From the NCBI GenBank assembly GCA_035540955.1, contig DATLFP010000068.1, positions 1 to 20,575 of the forward strand: DNA of 20,575 nucleotides. Reading direction: 5' to 3'. A program made the translations under genes and the position numbers. Positions 6,121 through 12,857 of the stretch are shown here, in pieces. Below the pieces are notes generated by a model. The model ran no database searches, was not told where the DNA came from, and worked only from the letters and a program-made list of their open reading frames with translations. The stretch is from DATLFP01 sp035540955. Its GTDB lineage: Bacteria; Actinomycetota; Acidimicrobiia; Acidimicrobiales; CADCSY01. The first letter of the stretch is position 1, and each line of letters begins with the position of its first letter.

Positions 6121-8603
6121 AGGCGGTCATCATGGCCGGGGGAGAGGGCACGCGGCTGCGGCCGCTGACCTCCAACCACCCGAAGCCGATGATCCCGCTG
6201 GCCAACCGGCCGATGATGGAGCACATCGTTCGACTGCTCCAGCAGCACGGGTTCGACGAGATCGTCGTCACGGTGGCGTTCCTCGCCAACGCCATCCGCA
6301 GCTACTTCGGCGACGGCTCCGAGTTCGGCGTTCGCATGGTCTATGCCACCGAGGAGTCGCCGCTCGGCACGGCCGGCTCGGTGCGCAACGCCATGGAGGA
6401 GCTGGACGAGCGGTTCCTCGTCATCTCGGGCGACGTCCTGACCGACATCGATCTCTCGGCGATCGTCCGGTTCCACGAGGAGCGCAAGGCGCTGGCGACG
6501 ATCGGGCTGACGGCGGTGGAGAACCCCCTCGAGTTCGGCATCGTGATCACCAACGAGGACGGCAGCATCGAGCGGTTCCTCGAGAAGCCGGGATGGGGAC
6601 AGGTGTTCTCCGACACCGTCAACAACGGGATCTTCGTGCTGGAGCCCGGCATCTTCGAGCACATCCCCGAGGGCCGGCCCGTCGACTTCTCGAGCGAGGT
6701 CTTCCCGAAGCTCCTGCGCGAGGGCCTGCCCCTGTACGGCTACGTGTGCGACGGCTACTGGGAGGATGTGGGCACGCTCGAGGCCTACGCGTCGGCACAC
6801 AAGGACGTGCTCGACGGGAAGGTCGCGGTCGACGTCCCCGGGTTCCAGCTCAGCGCGGGCGTGTGGCTGGGGGAGGGCGCGGAGGTCGATCCCTCGGCCC
6901 GCGTCGAGGGCCCGGCGGTGATCGGCGACAACACGCGCGTCGAGGCCGGTGCCCGCCTCGGCCCGTACACCGTGCTCGGGTCGAACGTGATGGTCCAGGC
7001 CGGCGCGGACCTCGAGCGCGTGGTTGCGCACGAAGGGGTGTACCTCGGGCGGGCGGTCCGGCTCCGGGGGACCACGATCGGTCGGTCCTCGGATCTGCGG
7101 GCCAACGCCCGCACCGACGAAGGCGTCGTGCTCGGCGATGAGTGCTTCGTGGGCGAAGGTGCGAGCATCGCGTCGAACGTCAAGATCTACCCGTACAAGA
7201 CGGTGGAGGCCGGGGCCATCGTCAACCAGTCCCTCGTCTGGGAGAGCCGAGGGTCACGGGCGCTGTTCGGCCGCGACGGGGTGACCGGCCTGGCCAACGT
7301 CGACATCACCCCGGAGCTGGCGACGAGAGTGGCCATGGCGTTCGGCGCAACCCTCAAGAAGGGCTCGACGGTCACCACGAGCCGGGACTCGAGCCGGTCG
7401 GCGCGGATGCTCAAGCGGGCGATGATGGCCGGGCTCAACGCGGCCGGCATCAACGTGGACGACCTGGAGGTGGCGCCGGTGCCGGTCACCCGGTTCCAGG
7501 TGCGCTCCCAGCGGTCACAGGCCGGCATCTCGGTCCGGCTGGTCGGCGGCGACCCGACCTCGGTGGTGCTCCGGTTCTTCGACGGCCTCGGGGTCGACAT
7601 CTCCGAGACGGCGGCCCGGAAGATCGAGCGGAACTACTTCCGCGAGGACTTCCGGCGGGTCTTCCCGGGCGACATCGGCGACATCGACTTCCCGCCCCGC
7701 ACGCTCGAGTACTACACGGCAGCGCTCAACCAGGAGATCGACACTGCCGCCATCCGGGCCCACGGCTTCAAGGCGGTCGTCGACTACGCGTACGGGGCTT
7801 CGGCGTTCGTCATGCCCACGGTCCTCGCGCAGCTGGGCGCCGACATCCTCGCCGTCAACCCCTACGCCTCGACGCTCGGGGCCGCCGCCTACGACCGTGA
7901 CGAGTCGGCGGCCGCGGTCGCCAGCCTCGTGCGCACGTCGGGCGCCCACGTCGGGGCGGTGCTCGACCCCGACGGCGAGCACATCACGCTCATCGACGAC
8001 GAGGGCCACGTGCTCTCCGACACCCAGGCGCTGCTGGCCTTCGTCGACCTGGTCACCTCGACGGTCGGCGAGGGGTGCCGGGTGGCGGTGCCGGTGGTCG
8101 CCACGGCGAAGGTCGCCGAGGTCGCCGGCCGCCACGGTGCGCACGTCGTCTGGACGAAGGTGGCAACGTCGGCGCTCATGCAGTCGGCGCTGTCGGACGA
8201 TGTGGCGCTCGCCGCCAGCGTCGACGGCGGCTTCATCGTGCCGCAGTTCCTGCCCGCCTTCGACGCCATGGCGACCTTCGCCAAGCTGCTCGAGCTCCTC
8301 GCGCGGCGCGACACCCGCCTCTCCGTCGTCGTGGCGTCGCTGCCGCGCACCCACGTGGTGCACGAGACCGTCCCGACGCCCTGGGAGCAGAAGGGAGCGG
8401 TGATGCGGTCGCTGATGGAGACCGCCGAGGGGGACCTGGTGCTCATCGACGGCGTGAAGGTCTGCCACGACGACGGGTGGGTGCTCACCCTGCCCGATCC
8501 CGAGGACCCGGTCACCCACGTGTGGGCCGAGGCCGGCAGCGACGGCGAGGCCCGGCGCCGGGCGCAGGACCAGGTGGGCCGGATCCGGCGGCTGCTCACC
8601 TAG
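6117..8603 (+). CDS. Sugar-phosphate nucleotidyltransferase fused to a phosphomannomutase-like domain
   Basis: This is an 828-aa three-part protein. Residues 1-235 are an NDP-sugar pyrophosphorylase with the signature G8-G-E-G-T-R-L-R-P-L-T and the PKPM lysine; SGDVLTD and FLEKPGWGQVFSDTVNNGIFV also fit. Residues 245-375 are hexapeptide repeats (left-handed beta helix; VDPSARVEGPAVIGDNTRVEAGA). Residues about 380-828 follow the phosphoglucomutase/phosphomannomutase fold but lack key motifs: the TASHNP phosphoserine loop is replaced near 463-471 (RSQRSQAGI), and the metal loop DGDGDR reads D617-P-D-G-E-H622. Such fusions are usually annotated mannose-1-phosphate guanylyltransferase. GDP-mannose synthesis is plausible from the N-domain, and the C-domain may be regulatory. 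The nucleotide and sugar are not provable here. Confidence 0.88.
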   Translation: MKAVIMAGGEGTRLRPLTSNHPKPMIPLANRPMMEHIVRLLQQHGFDEIVVTVAFLANAIRSYFGDGSEFGVRMVYATEESPLGTAGSVRNAMEELDERFLVISGDVLTDIDLSAIVRFHEERKALATIGLTAVENPLEFGIVITNEDGSIERFLEKPGWGQVFSDTVNNGIFVLEPGIFEHIPEGRPVDFSSEVFPKLLREGLPLYGYVCDGYWEDVGTLEAYASAHKDVLDGKVAVDVPGFQLSAGVWLGEGAEVDPSARVEGPAVIGDNTRVEAGARLGPYTVLGSNVMVQAGADLERVVAHEGVYLGRAVRLRGTTIGRSSDLRANARTDEGVVLGDECFVGEGASIASNVKIYPYKTVEAGAIVNQSLVWESRGSRALFGRDGVTGLANVDITPELATRVAMAFGATLKKGSTVTTSRDSSRSARMLKRAMMAGLNAAGINVDDLEVAPVPVTRFQVRSQRSQAGISVRLVGGDPTSVVLRFFDGLGVDISETAARKIERNYFREDFRRVFPGDIGDIDFPPRTLEYYTAALNQEIDTAAIRAHGFKAVVDYAYGASAFVMPTVLAQLGADILAVNPYASTLGAAAYDRDESAAAVASLVRTSGAHVGAVLDPDGEHITLIDDEGHVLSDTQALLAFVDLVTSTVGEGCRVAVPVVATAKVAEVAGRHGAHVVWTKVATSALMQSALSDDVALAASVDGGFIVPQFLPAFDAMATFAKLLELLARRDTRLSVVVASLPRTHVVHETVPTPWEQKGAVMRSLMETAEGDLVLIDGVKVCHDDGWVLTLPDPEDPVTHVWAEAGSDGEARRRAQDQVGRIRRLLT

Positions 8604-8613
8604 GGCGCAAAGT

Positions 8614-8630
8614 CTCGACCAGTGGTCGAG
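8614..8630. promoter_or_regulatory. Perfect 17-bp dyad upstream of gcvH (candidate operator)
   Basis: CTCGACC (8614-8620), AGT, GGTCGAG (8624-8630) is a perfect 7-bp inverted repeat. It begins 11 bases after the stop of the preceding gene and ends 3 bases before the gcvH -10 hexamer. That position, within the expected -35/-10 spacer, suits a MerR-type activator, and two MerR genes lie downstream. No U-tract follows, so a terminator is less likely. Confidence 0.5.
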
Positions 8631-8633
8631 GTG

Positions 8634-8639
8634 TAAGTT
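8634..8639 (+). promoter_or_regulatory. -10 hexamer TAAGTT, gcvH promoter
   Basis: TAAGTT ends 8 nt before GTG 8648, so the gcvH message would be leaderless or start 1-2 bases early. It is the likely main promoter of the gcvH-garA-ftsR-hpt run. Confidence 0.5.
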
Positions 8640-8647
8640 CGTCCGCC

Positions 8648-9028
8648 GTGGACGTTCCCGAGGACCTGAAGTACTCCGACGATCACGAGTGGGTGCGGGT
8701 CGAGGACGGCACGGTCCGCTTCGGCATCACCGACTACGCGCAGGACGCCCTGGGCGACGTGGTGTTCGTGCAGGTGCCGGCCGTCGGCTCGGTCGTGACG
8801 AAGGGCTCCTCGGTGAGCGAGGTGGAGTCGACGAAGTCGGTGAGCGACATCTACGCGCCGGTGTCGGGGACCGTGGTTGCCGCCAACGACGAGCTCGGGG
8901 ACGCGCCGCAGCGGATCAACGAGGATCCCTACGGCGAGGGGTGGATCGCGGTGATCGAGCCGTCCGATCGCAGCGAGCTGGACCAGCTCCTCGACGCAGC
9001 CGCCTATCGAGCGCTGGTCGAGGGCTAG
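8648..9028 (+). CDS. gcvH: Glycine cleavage system H protein
   Basis: This 126-aa lipoyl carrier shuttles the methylamine group from the P protein to the T protein and is reoxidised by the L protein. The N-terminus VPEDLKYSDDHEWV, the central GITDYAQDALGDVVFVQVP and the lipoylation loop EVESTK63SVSDIYAPVSG (K63) are textbook. INEDPYGEGWIAVIEPSD also matches the family. GTG 8648 gives the expected N-terminus. The FHA gene follows after 3 bases, so the two are co-transcribed. gcvT and gcvP lie 4-8 kb downstream on separate transcripts rather than in one gcv operon. The perfect dyad just upstream (8614-8630) probably contributes to its control. Confidence 0.97.
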   Translation: MDVPEDLKYSDDHEWVRVEDGTVRFGITDYAQDALGDVVFVQVPAVGSVVTKGSSVSEVESTKSVSDIYAPVSGTVVAANDELGDAPQRINEDPYGEGWIAVIEPSDRSELDQLLDAAAYRALVEG

Positions 9029-9031
9029 GGC

Positions 9032-9508
9032 ATGGCCGAGGTCTACTGCAACACCTGCGGGCACCGGAACCCGGCGAGCGCCAACTTCTGCTCGTCGTGC
9101 GGGAGCCACATCGACGGACCGAGCGACGAGCACACGATCTCCCTCGCGCCGGTCGAGGCGGGGGACGTCGCCGACGATGACGTCACCGTCGGTCTCGAGG
9201 ACCTGCCTTCGGGAGCCGGGACCCTCGTGGTCACGCGCGGGCCGGGCGCCGGCAGCCGGTTCCTGCTCGACGCCGACGTCGTGCAGGCGGGCCGCCATCC
9301 CGAGAGCGACATCTTCCTCGACGACGTCACGGTCTCCCGCCGCCACGCCGAGCTGGTCCGATCGGGCGGGTCGTGGGCGGTGCGGGACGTCGGGTCTCTC
9401 AACGGGACGTACGTGAACCGGCAGCGCATCGAGGACGAGGTGGGCCTCACGAACGGCGACGAGGTGCAGATCGGGCGGTTCAAGCTCGTGTTCCTGGCGC
9501 CCTCGTGA
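9032..9508 (+). CDS. garA: FHA-domain protein with N-terminal zinc ribbon (GarA/OdhI position)
   Basis: This is a 158-aa phosphothreonine-binding signalling protein. The N-terminus is a zinc ribbon with C6-x2-C9 and C20-x2-C23. An acidic linker (about 28-60) contains T35 (DEHTISL) and T52 (DVTVGL). The FHA domain occupies about 65-157 with GRHPESD, SRRHAEL and NGTYVNRQRI, the canonical binding residues. In mycobacteria and corynebacteria the counterpart (GarA/OdhI), phosphorylated near its N-terminus by Ser/Thr kinases, inhibits or releases 2-oxoglutarate enzymes. I do not see the conserved ETT kinase motif, so orthology rests on the position between gcvH and ftsR. ATG 9032 has GAGGG (9020-9024) as Shine-Dalgarno; its TGA overlaps the next GTG. 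Confidence 0.88.
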   Translation: MAEVYCNTCGHRNPASANFCSSCGSHIDGPSDEHTISLAPVEAGDVADDDVTVGLEDLPSGAGTLVVTRGPGAGSRFLLDADVVQAGRHPESDIFLDDVTVSRRHAELVRSGGSWAVRDVGSLNGTYVNRQRIEDEVGLTNGDEVQIGRFKLVFLAPS

Positions 9509-10278
9509 GCCCGATGACCGGCACCGGCGATCGCTCGTTCCTCTCGATCGGAGAGGTGCTCGACCTCCTGAAGGACGAGTTCCCCGACGTCACGATCTCC
9601 AAGATCCGCTTCCTCGAGAGCCAGGGGCTCCTCGACCCCGAGCGCACCCCTTCGGGCTACCGGAAGTTCTATGACGACGACATCGCCCGGCTGCGGTGGA
9701 TCCTCACGCAACAGAAGGAGCACTTCCTCCCACTCAAGGTGATCAAGGGTCGGTTGAGCGGCGCCGGGCCCAAGGGAGAGCCGGCGCCGCCGGAGGGCGG
9801 CGAGACGACGCCGACCTCGCCGACCGCCGACGGCGTCGCCCCCCGGGCGCCGGCCCCGTCCCCGGCCCGCGCCGCGCCCGCCCACGAGAGCATCGACACC
9901 GGTGTCTCGATGACCTTCGACGAGCTCCGATCGGCGTCCGGTCTCGAACCCGGCGCCCTGCGCGAGCTCGAGCGCTTCGGGCTCGTCGAGGGCAAGCCGG
10001 TCGGCGGCCAGACGTACTACGACGAGGACGCCCTCGTGGTGGCCCGCCTCTGCGCCGGGTTCGGGCGCCACGGGGTCGAGGCCCGCCACCTCCGCATGTA
10101 CAAGACCGCCGTCGAGCGGGAGTCGGGCTTCTACGAGCAGGTGATCCTCCCGCTCATCAAGCAGCGCAACCCGGCATCGCGCCGGCAGGCGCTCGACACG
10201 CTGGCCGAGCTCTCCCAGCTCGGGAGCGACCTTCGAGGTGCGCTGCTGCGCGCCGCCCTGCGGCAGTACGCCGAGTGA
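9505..10278 (+). CDS. ftsR: MerR-family regulator FtsR
   Basis: This is a 257-aa regulator of the FtsR (Rv1828) type. The N-terminal winged HTH (about residues 9-75) contains IGEVLDLLKDEFPDVTISKIRFLESQGLLDPERTPSGYRKFY, the conserved core. A Pro/Ala-rich linker follows (about 87-130). A second winged-helix segment then starts at MTFDELRSASGLEPGALRELERFGLV and ends in YYDEDALVVARLCAGFGRHGVEARHL. FtsR controls ftsZ in Corynebacterium. GTG 9505 overlaps the FHA stop by 4 nt (GTGA), suggesting coupled translation; ATG 9514 is an alternative. The hpt start again overlaps its stop by 4 nt. The dyad upstream of gcvH is a candidate autoregulatory site, by inference only. Confidence 0.92.
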   Translation: MSPMTGTGDRSFLSIGEVLDLLKDEFPDVTISKIRFLESQGLLDPERTPSGYRKFYDDDIARLRWILTQQKEHFLPLKVIKGRLSGAGPKGEPAPPEGGETTPTSPTADGVAPRAPAPSPARAAPAHESIDTGVSMTFDELRSASGLEPGALRELERFGLVEGKPVGGQTYYDEDALVVARLCAGFGRHGVEARHLRMYKTAVERESGFYEQVILPLIKQRNPASRRQALDTLAELSQLGSDLRGALLRAALRQYAE

Positions 10279-10826
10279 GCCGAGTCCTCTTCGAGCGCCC
10301 GCAGATCGACGAGGCGCTCGACCGGCTCGCGGCCTCGCTCTCGGCGACCTACGACGACGGGGTGGTGCTGGTCGCGGTCCTCAAGGGCAGCGTGATCTTC
10401 CTCGCCGATCTCGTGCGCCGGATGTCGGTGAACCCGGTGATCGACTTCCTCGCGGTGTCCTCCTACGCGGAGGGATCGCCACGGGTGCAGATCATGAAGG
10501 ACCTCGACCTCGACATCGCCGGGCGTGACGTCGTCCTCGTCGAGGACGTCGTGGATACGGGGCTCAGCCTCACGTGGCTGCTCGAAGAGCTGGAGCGGCG
10601 GGCACCCCGGTCGCTCGAGGTGTGCGCGTTCCTCGACAAGCCCGCCCGCCGGATCGTGCCGGTGGCGGTCCGGTGGGTCGGCCTGACCACCGAGGAGCCG
10701 TACGTGTGCGGCTACGGGCTCGACGTCGCCGAGCGCTATCGCAACCTCGACCTCGTGGCGGCGGCGGACACGGCGGTGCTGGCAGCCGACCCGGACGCCT
10801 ACGTCGGAGACCTCTACCGGCGGTAG
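10275..10826 (+). CDS. hpt: Hypoxanthine phosphoribosyltransferase
   Basis: This 183-aa purine-salvage enzyme converts hypoxanthine or guanine plus PRPP into IMP or GMP. Seen are the LKGS loop (36-39, LVAVLKGSVIFLADLVRR), the PRPP-binding signature VVLVE90-D91-VVDTG (to G96), FLDKPARR and the C-terminal base-specificity region VGLTTEEPYVCGYGLDVAERYRNL. Length is typical. The GTG at 10275 overlaps the ftsR stop (GTGA), so it belongs to the gcvH-garA-ftsR operon. It interrupts the ftsR-bifunctional nuclease adjacency I recall from Mycobacterium. Its TAG stop forms the first half of the next gene's -10 hexamer. Confidence 0.94.
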   Translation: MSRVLFERPQIDEALDRLAASLSATYDDGVVLVAVLKGSVIFLADLVRRMSVNPVIDFLAVSSYAEGSPRVQIMKDLDLDIAGRDVVLVEDVVDTGLSLTWLLEELERRAPRSLEVCAFLDKPARRIVPVAVRWVGLTTEEPYVCGYGLDVAERYRNLDLVAAADTAVLAADPDAYVGDLYRR

Positions 10827-10829
10827 GGT
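10824..10829 (+). promoter_or_regulatory. -10 hexamer TAGGGT overlapping the hpt stop
   Basis: TAGGGT starts with the TAG stop of hpt and ends 6 nt before GTG 10836. It repeats the stop/promoter overlap seen at 5521 with the same hexamer and spacing, and it decides the start of the next gene. Confidence 0.55.
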
Positions 10830-10835
10830 CGAGTG

Positions 10836-11324
10836 GTGGTCGAGATGGAGCTTCTCGGGGTGCGGCTCGAGCTCCCGGCCAACGCACCGGTGGTGCTGCT
10901 CCGTGAGCAGACCGGCGCCCGGGTCCTCCCGATCTACATCGGCCCGGAGGAGGCCAAGGCGATCGCGCTGGCGCTCGAGGGCGTGGTGACGCCCCGCCCG
11001 ATGACCCATGACCTCCTGCGGGACACGGTGCAGGCGCTGGGGGCCGAGGTGACGCGCATCAGCGTCACCGAGCTGCGCGACAAGACGTTCTACGCCGAGC
11101 TGGAGCTGCGGATCGAGGGCCGGACCGTACGCGTCTCGAGCCGACCCTCGGACGCGATCGCGCTGGCGGTGCGGGTCGACGCCCCGATCTATGCCGCCGA
11201 GGAGGTGCTCGACGAGGCGGCGGCGCCGCCGGCCGCGGACGAGGACCCCGAGGAGCAGCAGGAGATCGTCGACCAGTTCCGGGAGTTCATCGACCAGGTG
11301 AACCCCGACGACTTCGCCAGCTGA
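10836..11324 (+). CDS. Bifunctional nuclease family protein (BFN domain, DUF151)
   Basis: This is a 162-aa BFN-domain protein. Family sequence is clear: LLGVRLELPANAPVVLLREQTGARVLPIYIGPEEAKAIALALEGVVTPRPMTHDLLRDTVQALG, then FYAELELR and SSRPSDAIALAVRVDAPIYAAEEVLDEA. A charged tail ending VDQFREFIDQVNPDDFAS also matches actinobacterial homologues. Plant and bacterial relatives have reported RNase and DNase activity; the role here is unknown. Two adjacent GTGs (10833, 10836) could start; 10836 is chosen because it lies exactly 6 nt after the -10 hexamer and gives MVEMELLG. The gene sits between ftsR/hpt and the second merR, as in mycobacteria apart from hpt. Confidence 0.92.
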   Translation: MVEMELLGVRLELPANAPVVLLREQTGARVLPIYIGPEEAKAIALALEGVVTPRPMTHDLLRDTVQALGAEVTRISVTELRDKTFYAELELRIEGRTVRVSSRPSDAIALAVRVDAPIYAAEEVLDEAAAPPAADEDPEEQQEIVDQFREFIDQVNPDDFAS

Positions 11325-11351
11325 GGCGTGGTGGACGGGCACGGGGCGCCA

Positions 11352-11381
11352 TTGACCCCGGAGGATCCGCGGGCCTAGAGT
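11352..11381 (+). promoter_or_regulatory. Promoter with -35 TTGACC and -10 TAGAGT
   Basis: TTGACC (11352-11357) and TAGAGT (11376-11381) are separated by 18 nt, the best -35/-10 pair in the window. A start near 11388 would leave a leader of about 46 nt before TTG 11434. This promoter probably serves merR, the nuclease-like gene and the DUF4389 gene. Confidence 0.65.
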
Positions 11382-11433
11382 CACATTCCCGTAGTTTCAT
11401 GGGTGTAGTCAGGACCCAGTCAGTGAGGCAGCC

Positions 11434-11895
11434 TTGTCCTATCGCGGCCCGCAGGTGTGCTCGATCGTGGGCATCACCTATCGACAGCTCGACTACTGGA
11501 CGCGCACCAAGCTGATCCGGCCATCGGTCGCCGACGCCAAGGGCAGCGGCTCCCAGCGCCTCTACTCCTACGGCGACCTGCTCGAGCTCAAGGTGATCAA
11601 GAGCCTGCTCGACGCCGGCTTCGACCTCCGCAAGGTCCGTCGGGTCATCGACTACGTCCGCCAGAACATCGGGGACGACGTGGCCGCCGCCAACCTCGTC
11701 ATCACCGGGGGCGACTCGGTCGTCCTGCAGAGCGGGGAGGAGCTGGTCGACCTGTTGCGGAACGGACAGGGCGTGCTCAACATCGTGCCCCTCGGCGGGC
11801 TCAAGACCGAGCTGGAGGCCCAGATCACCGAGCTCCACCCTTCTGAGCCGGCCGATGTCGACGATGACGACGGCCGGATGAGAGCAGCGAGGTAG
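11434..11895 (+). CDS. MerR-family transcriptional regulator (Rv1830 type)
   Basis: This is a 153-aa regulator with one N-terminal winged HTH (QVCSIVGITYRQLDYWTRTKLIRPSVADAKGSGSQRLYSYGDLLELKVIKSLLDAGFDLRKVRRVIDYV, about residues 7-76). After it comes a short effector-free region with VLNIVPLGGLKTELEAQI. The size and the conserved place behind the bifunctional nuclease match mycobacterial Rv1830. The start is TTG 11434, supported by GAGG (11425-11428) 5 nt upstream and a good promoter 50 bases before. The acidic, Asp-rich C-terminus is probably disordered. Targets are unknown; autoregulation is plausible for this family but no strong dyad is seen at its promoter. Confidence 0.9.
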   Translation: MSYRGPQVCSIVGITYRQLDYWTRTKLIRPSVADAKGSGSQRLYSYGDLLELKVIKSLLDAGFDLRKVRRVIDYVRQNIGDDVAAANLVITGGDSVVLQSGEELVDLLRNGQGVLNIVPLGGLKTELEAQITELHPSEPADVDDDDGRMRAAR

Positions 11896-11898
11896 CCC

Positions 11899-12282
11899 TT
11901 GACCGGGGTTCTGGTCCCCCTCCCAGAGCCGTCGCCCCACGAGGCTGTCACGTTCGCGCACAACGCCGAGCGACAGCTCGCCAAGCTGCTCGACTTCTAC
12001 CGGGTCCGGTGGGAGTACGAGCCGCAGACCTTCGTCCTCGAGTGGGACGACGCCGGCAACCCCACCATGGGGTTCACGCCCGACTTCTACCTCCCGGCCT
12101 ACGACCTCTTCATCGAGATCACGACGCTGTCGCAGAAGCTCGTGACCAAGAAGAACGCCAAGGTGCGCCGGCTCCGCGAGCTGCACCCCGAGATCACCGT
12201 GCGAATCCTGTACCAGCGTGACTACGTCAACCTGCTCGAGAAGTACGGGCTGGAGGAACCAGAGCAATGGAGAGCTTCGTAG
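11899..12282 (+). CDS. PD-(D/E)XK nuclease-like protein, uncharacterised
   Basis: This is a 127-aa protein with the layout of a small restriction-endonuclease-like fold. A first helix carries E24 (HNAERQLAKLLDFYRVRWEYEPQTF), then come F-T-P-D62-F-Y-L-P and I-E73-I-T75. This resembles PD-(D/E)XK, but with Thr in place of the usual Lys. Lysines in the next helix (Q79-KLVTKKNAKVRRL) could stand in, as known in families with a migrated lysine. TPDFYLP and the final strand VRILYQRDY recall TnsA/DUF-type endonuclease domains. Activity is inference. TTG 11899 has GAGG (11889-11892) 6 nt upstream, 3 bases after merR, so it shares that operon. Its end overlaps the next start by 16 nt. Confidence 0.78.
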   Translation: MTGVLVPLPEPSPHEAVTFAHNAERQLAKLLDFYRVRWEYEPQTFVLEWDDAGNPTMGFTPDFYLPAYDLFIEITTLSQKLVTKKNAKVRRLRELHPEITVRILYQRDYVNLLEKYGLEEPEQWRAS

Positions 12283-12857
12283 CGCATCCCGTTCGAACCG
12301 ACCTGCAGGCCCCGCTGGAGGTGGCCCGCTGGCGGGCGCTCTTCCAGTGGATCCTCGCCATCCCGCACCTGATCGTGGCGGGGGCGATGGCCTACGTCGC
12401 CGGGGCACTCGTGTTCATCGCCTGGTTCGCCATCCTGTTCACGGGACGGATGCCCGAGGGGATCTACCGGTTCCTCGCCCTGTATCTCCGCTACCAGTGG
12501 CGGGCCTACGCGTACGCCGGGTTCCTCCACGAGGACTTCCCGCCCTTCGAGTTCGAGATGAGCGGCGCCGACGACGGCCACAGCCCGGCCCGCCTCAACA
12601 TCGATCCGCCGGGCGAGCTCAGCCGCGGGCTCATCTTCGTCAAGTGGCTGCTGGCCATCCCGCACTACGTGGTGCTGTTCTTCGTGGGGATCGCCGCCGT
12701 GGTGGCCTACCTGATCGGCTGGTTCTCCGTGCTCTTCACCGGTCGCTGGCCCGAGGGGGTCCGCGCGCTCCTCGTCGGGGTGTTCCGCTGGTCGAACCGG
12801 GTCACCGGCTACGTGTACCTCCTCACCGACGAGTACCCGCCGTTCTCGCTCCGCTGA
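12267..12857 (+). CDS. DUF4389 domain membrane protein with internal duplication
   Basis: This is a 196-aa integral membrane protein of unknown function (DUF4389 type). It is built as two copies of one unit: LAIPH (30-34), hydrophobic span, LFTGRMPEG (57-65), DFPPF (90-94); then LAIPH (129-133), span, LFTGRWPEG (156-164), EYPPF (189-193). Each unit has one long or two short membrane segments. The inter-repeat linker (95-118) is polar and acidic. ATG 12267 lies inside the previous gene's end, with GGAGGAA (12252-12258) 8 nt upstream, a strong Shine-Dalgarno. It is co-transcribed with merR and the nuclease-like gene and ends facing the 59-aa gene, 12 bases away. Confidence 0.85.
   Translation: MESFVAHPVRTDLQAPLEVARWRALFQWILAIPHLIVAGAMAYVAGALVFIAWFAILFTGRMPEGIYRFLALYLRYQWRAYAYAGFLHEDFPPFEFEMSGADDGHSPARLNIDPPGELSRGLIFVKWLLAIPHYVVLFFVGIAAVVAYLIGWFSVLFTGRWPEGVRALLVGVFRWSNRVTGYVYLLTDEYPPFSLR

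Noticed and set aside
8601..8640. Intrinsic terminator after the nucleotidyltransferase gene
   Set aside because: The 7-bp dyad lacks a U-tract and abuts a -10 hexamer, so an operator is more likely.
9373..9504. Longer FtsR frame
   Set aside because: It lies within the FHA domain coding sequence in another frame; the GTGA overlap at 9505 and the conserved HTH start fit better.
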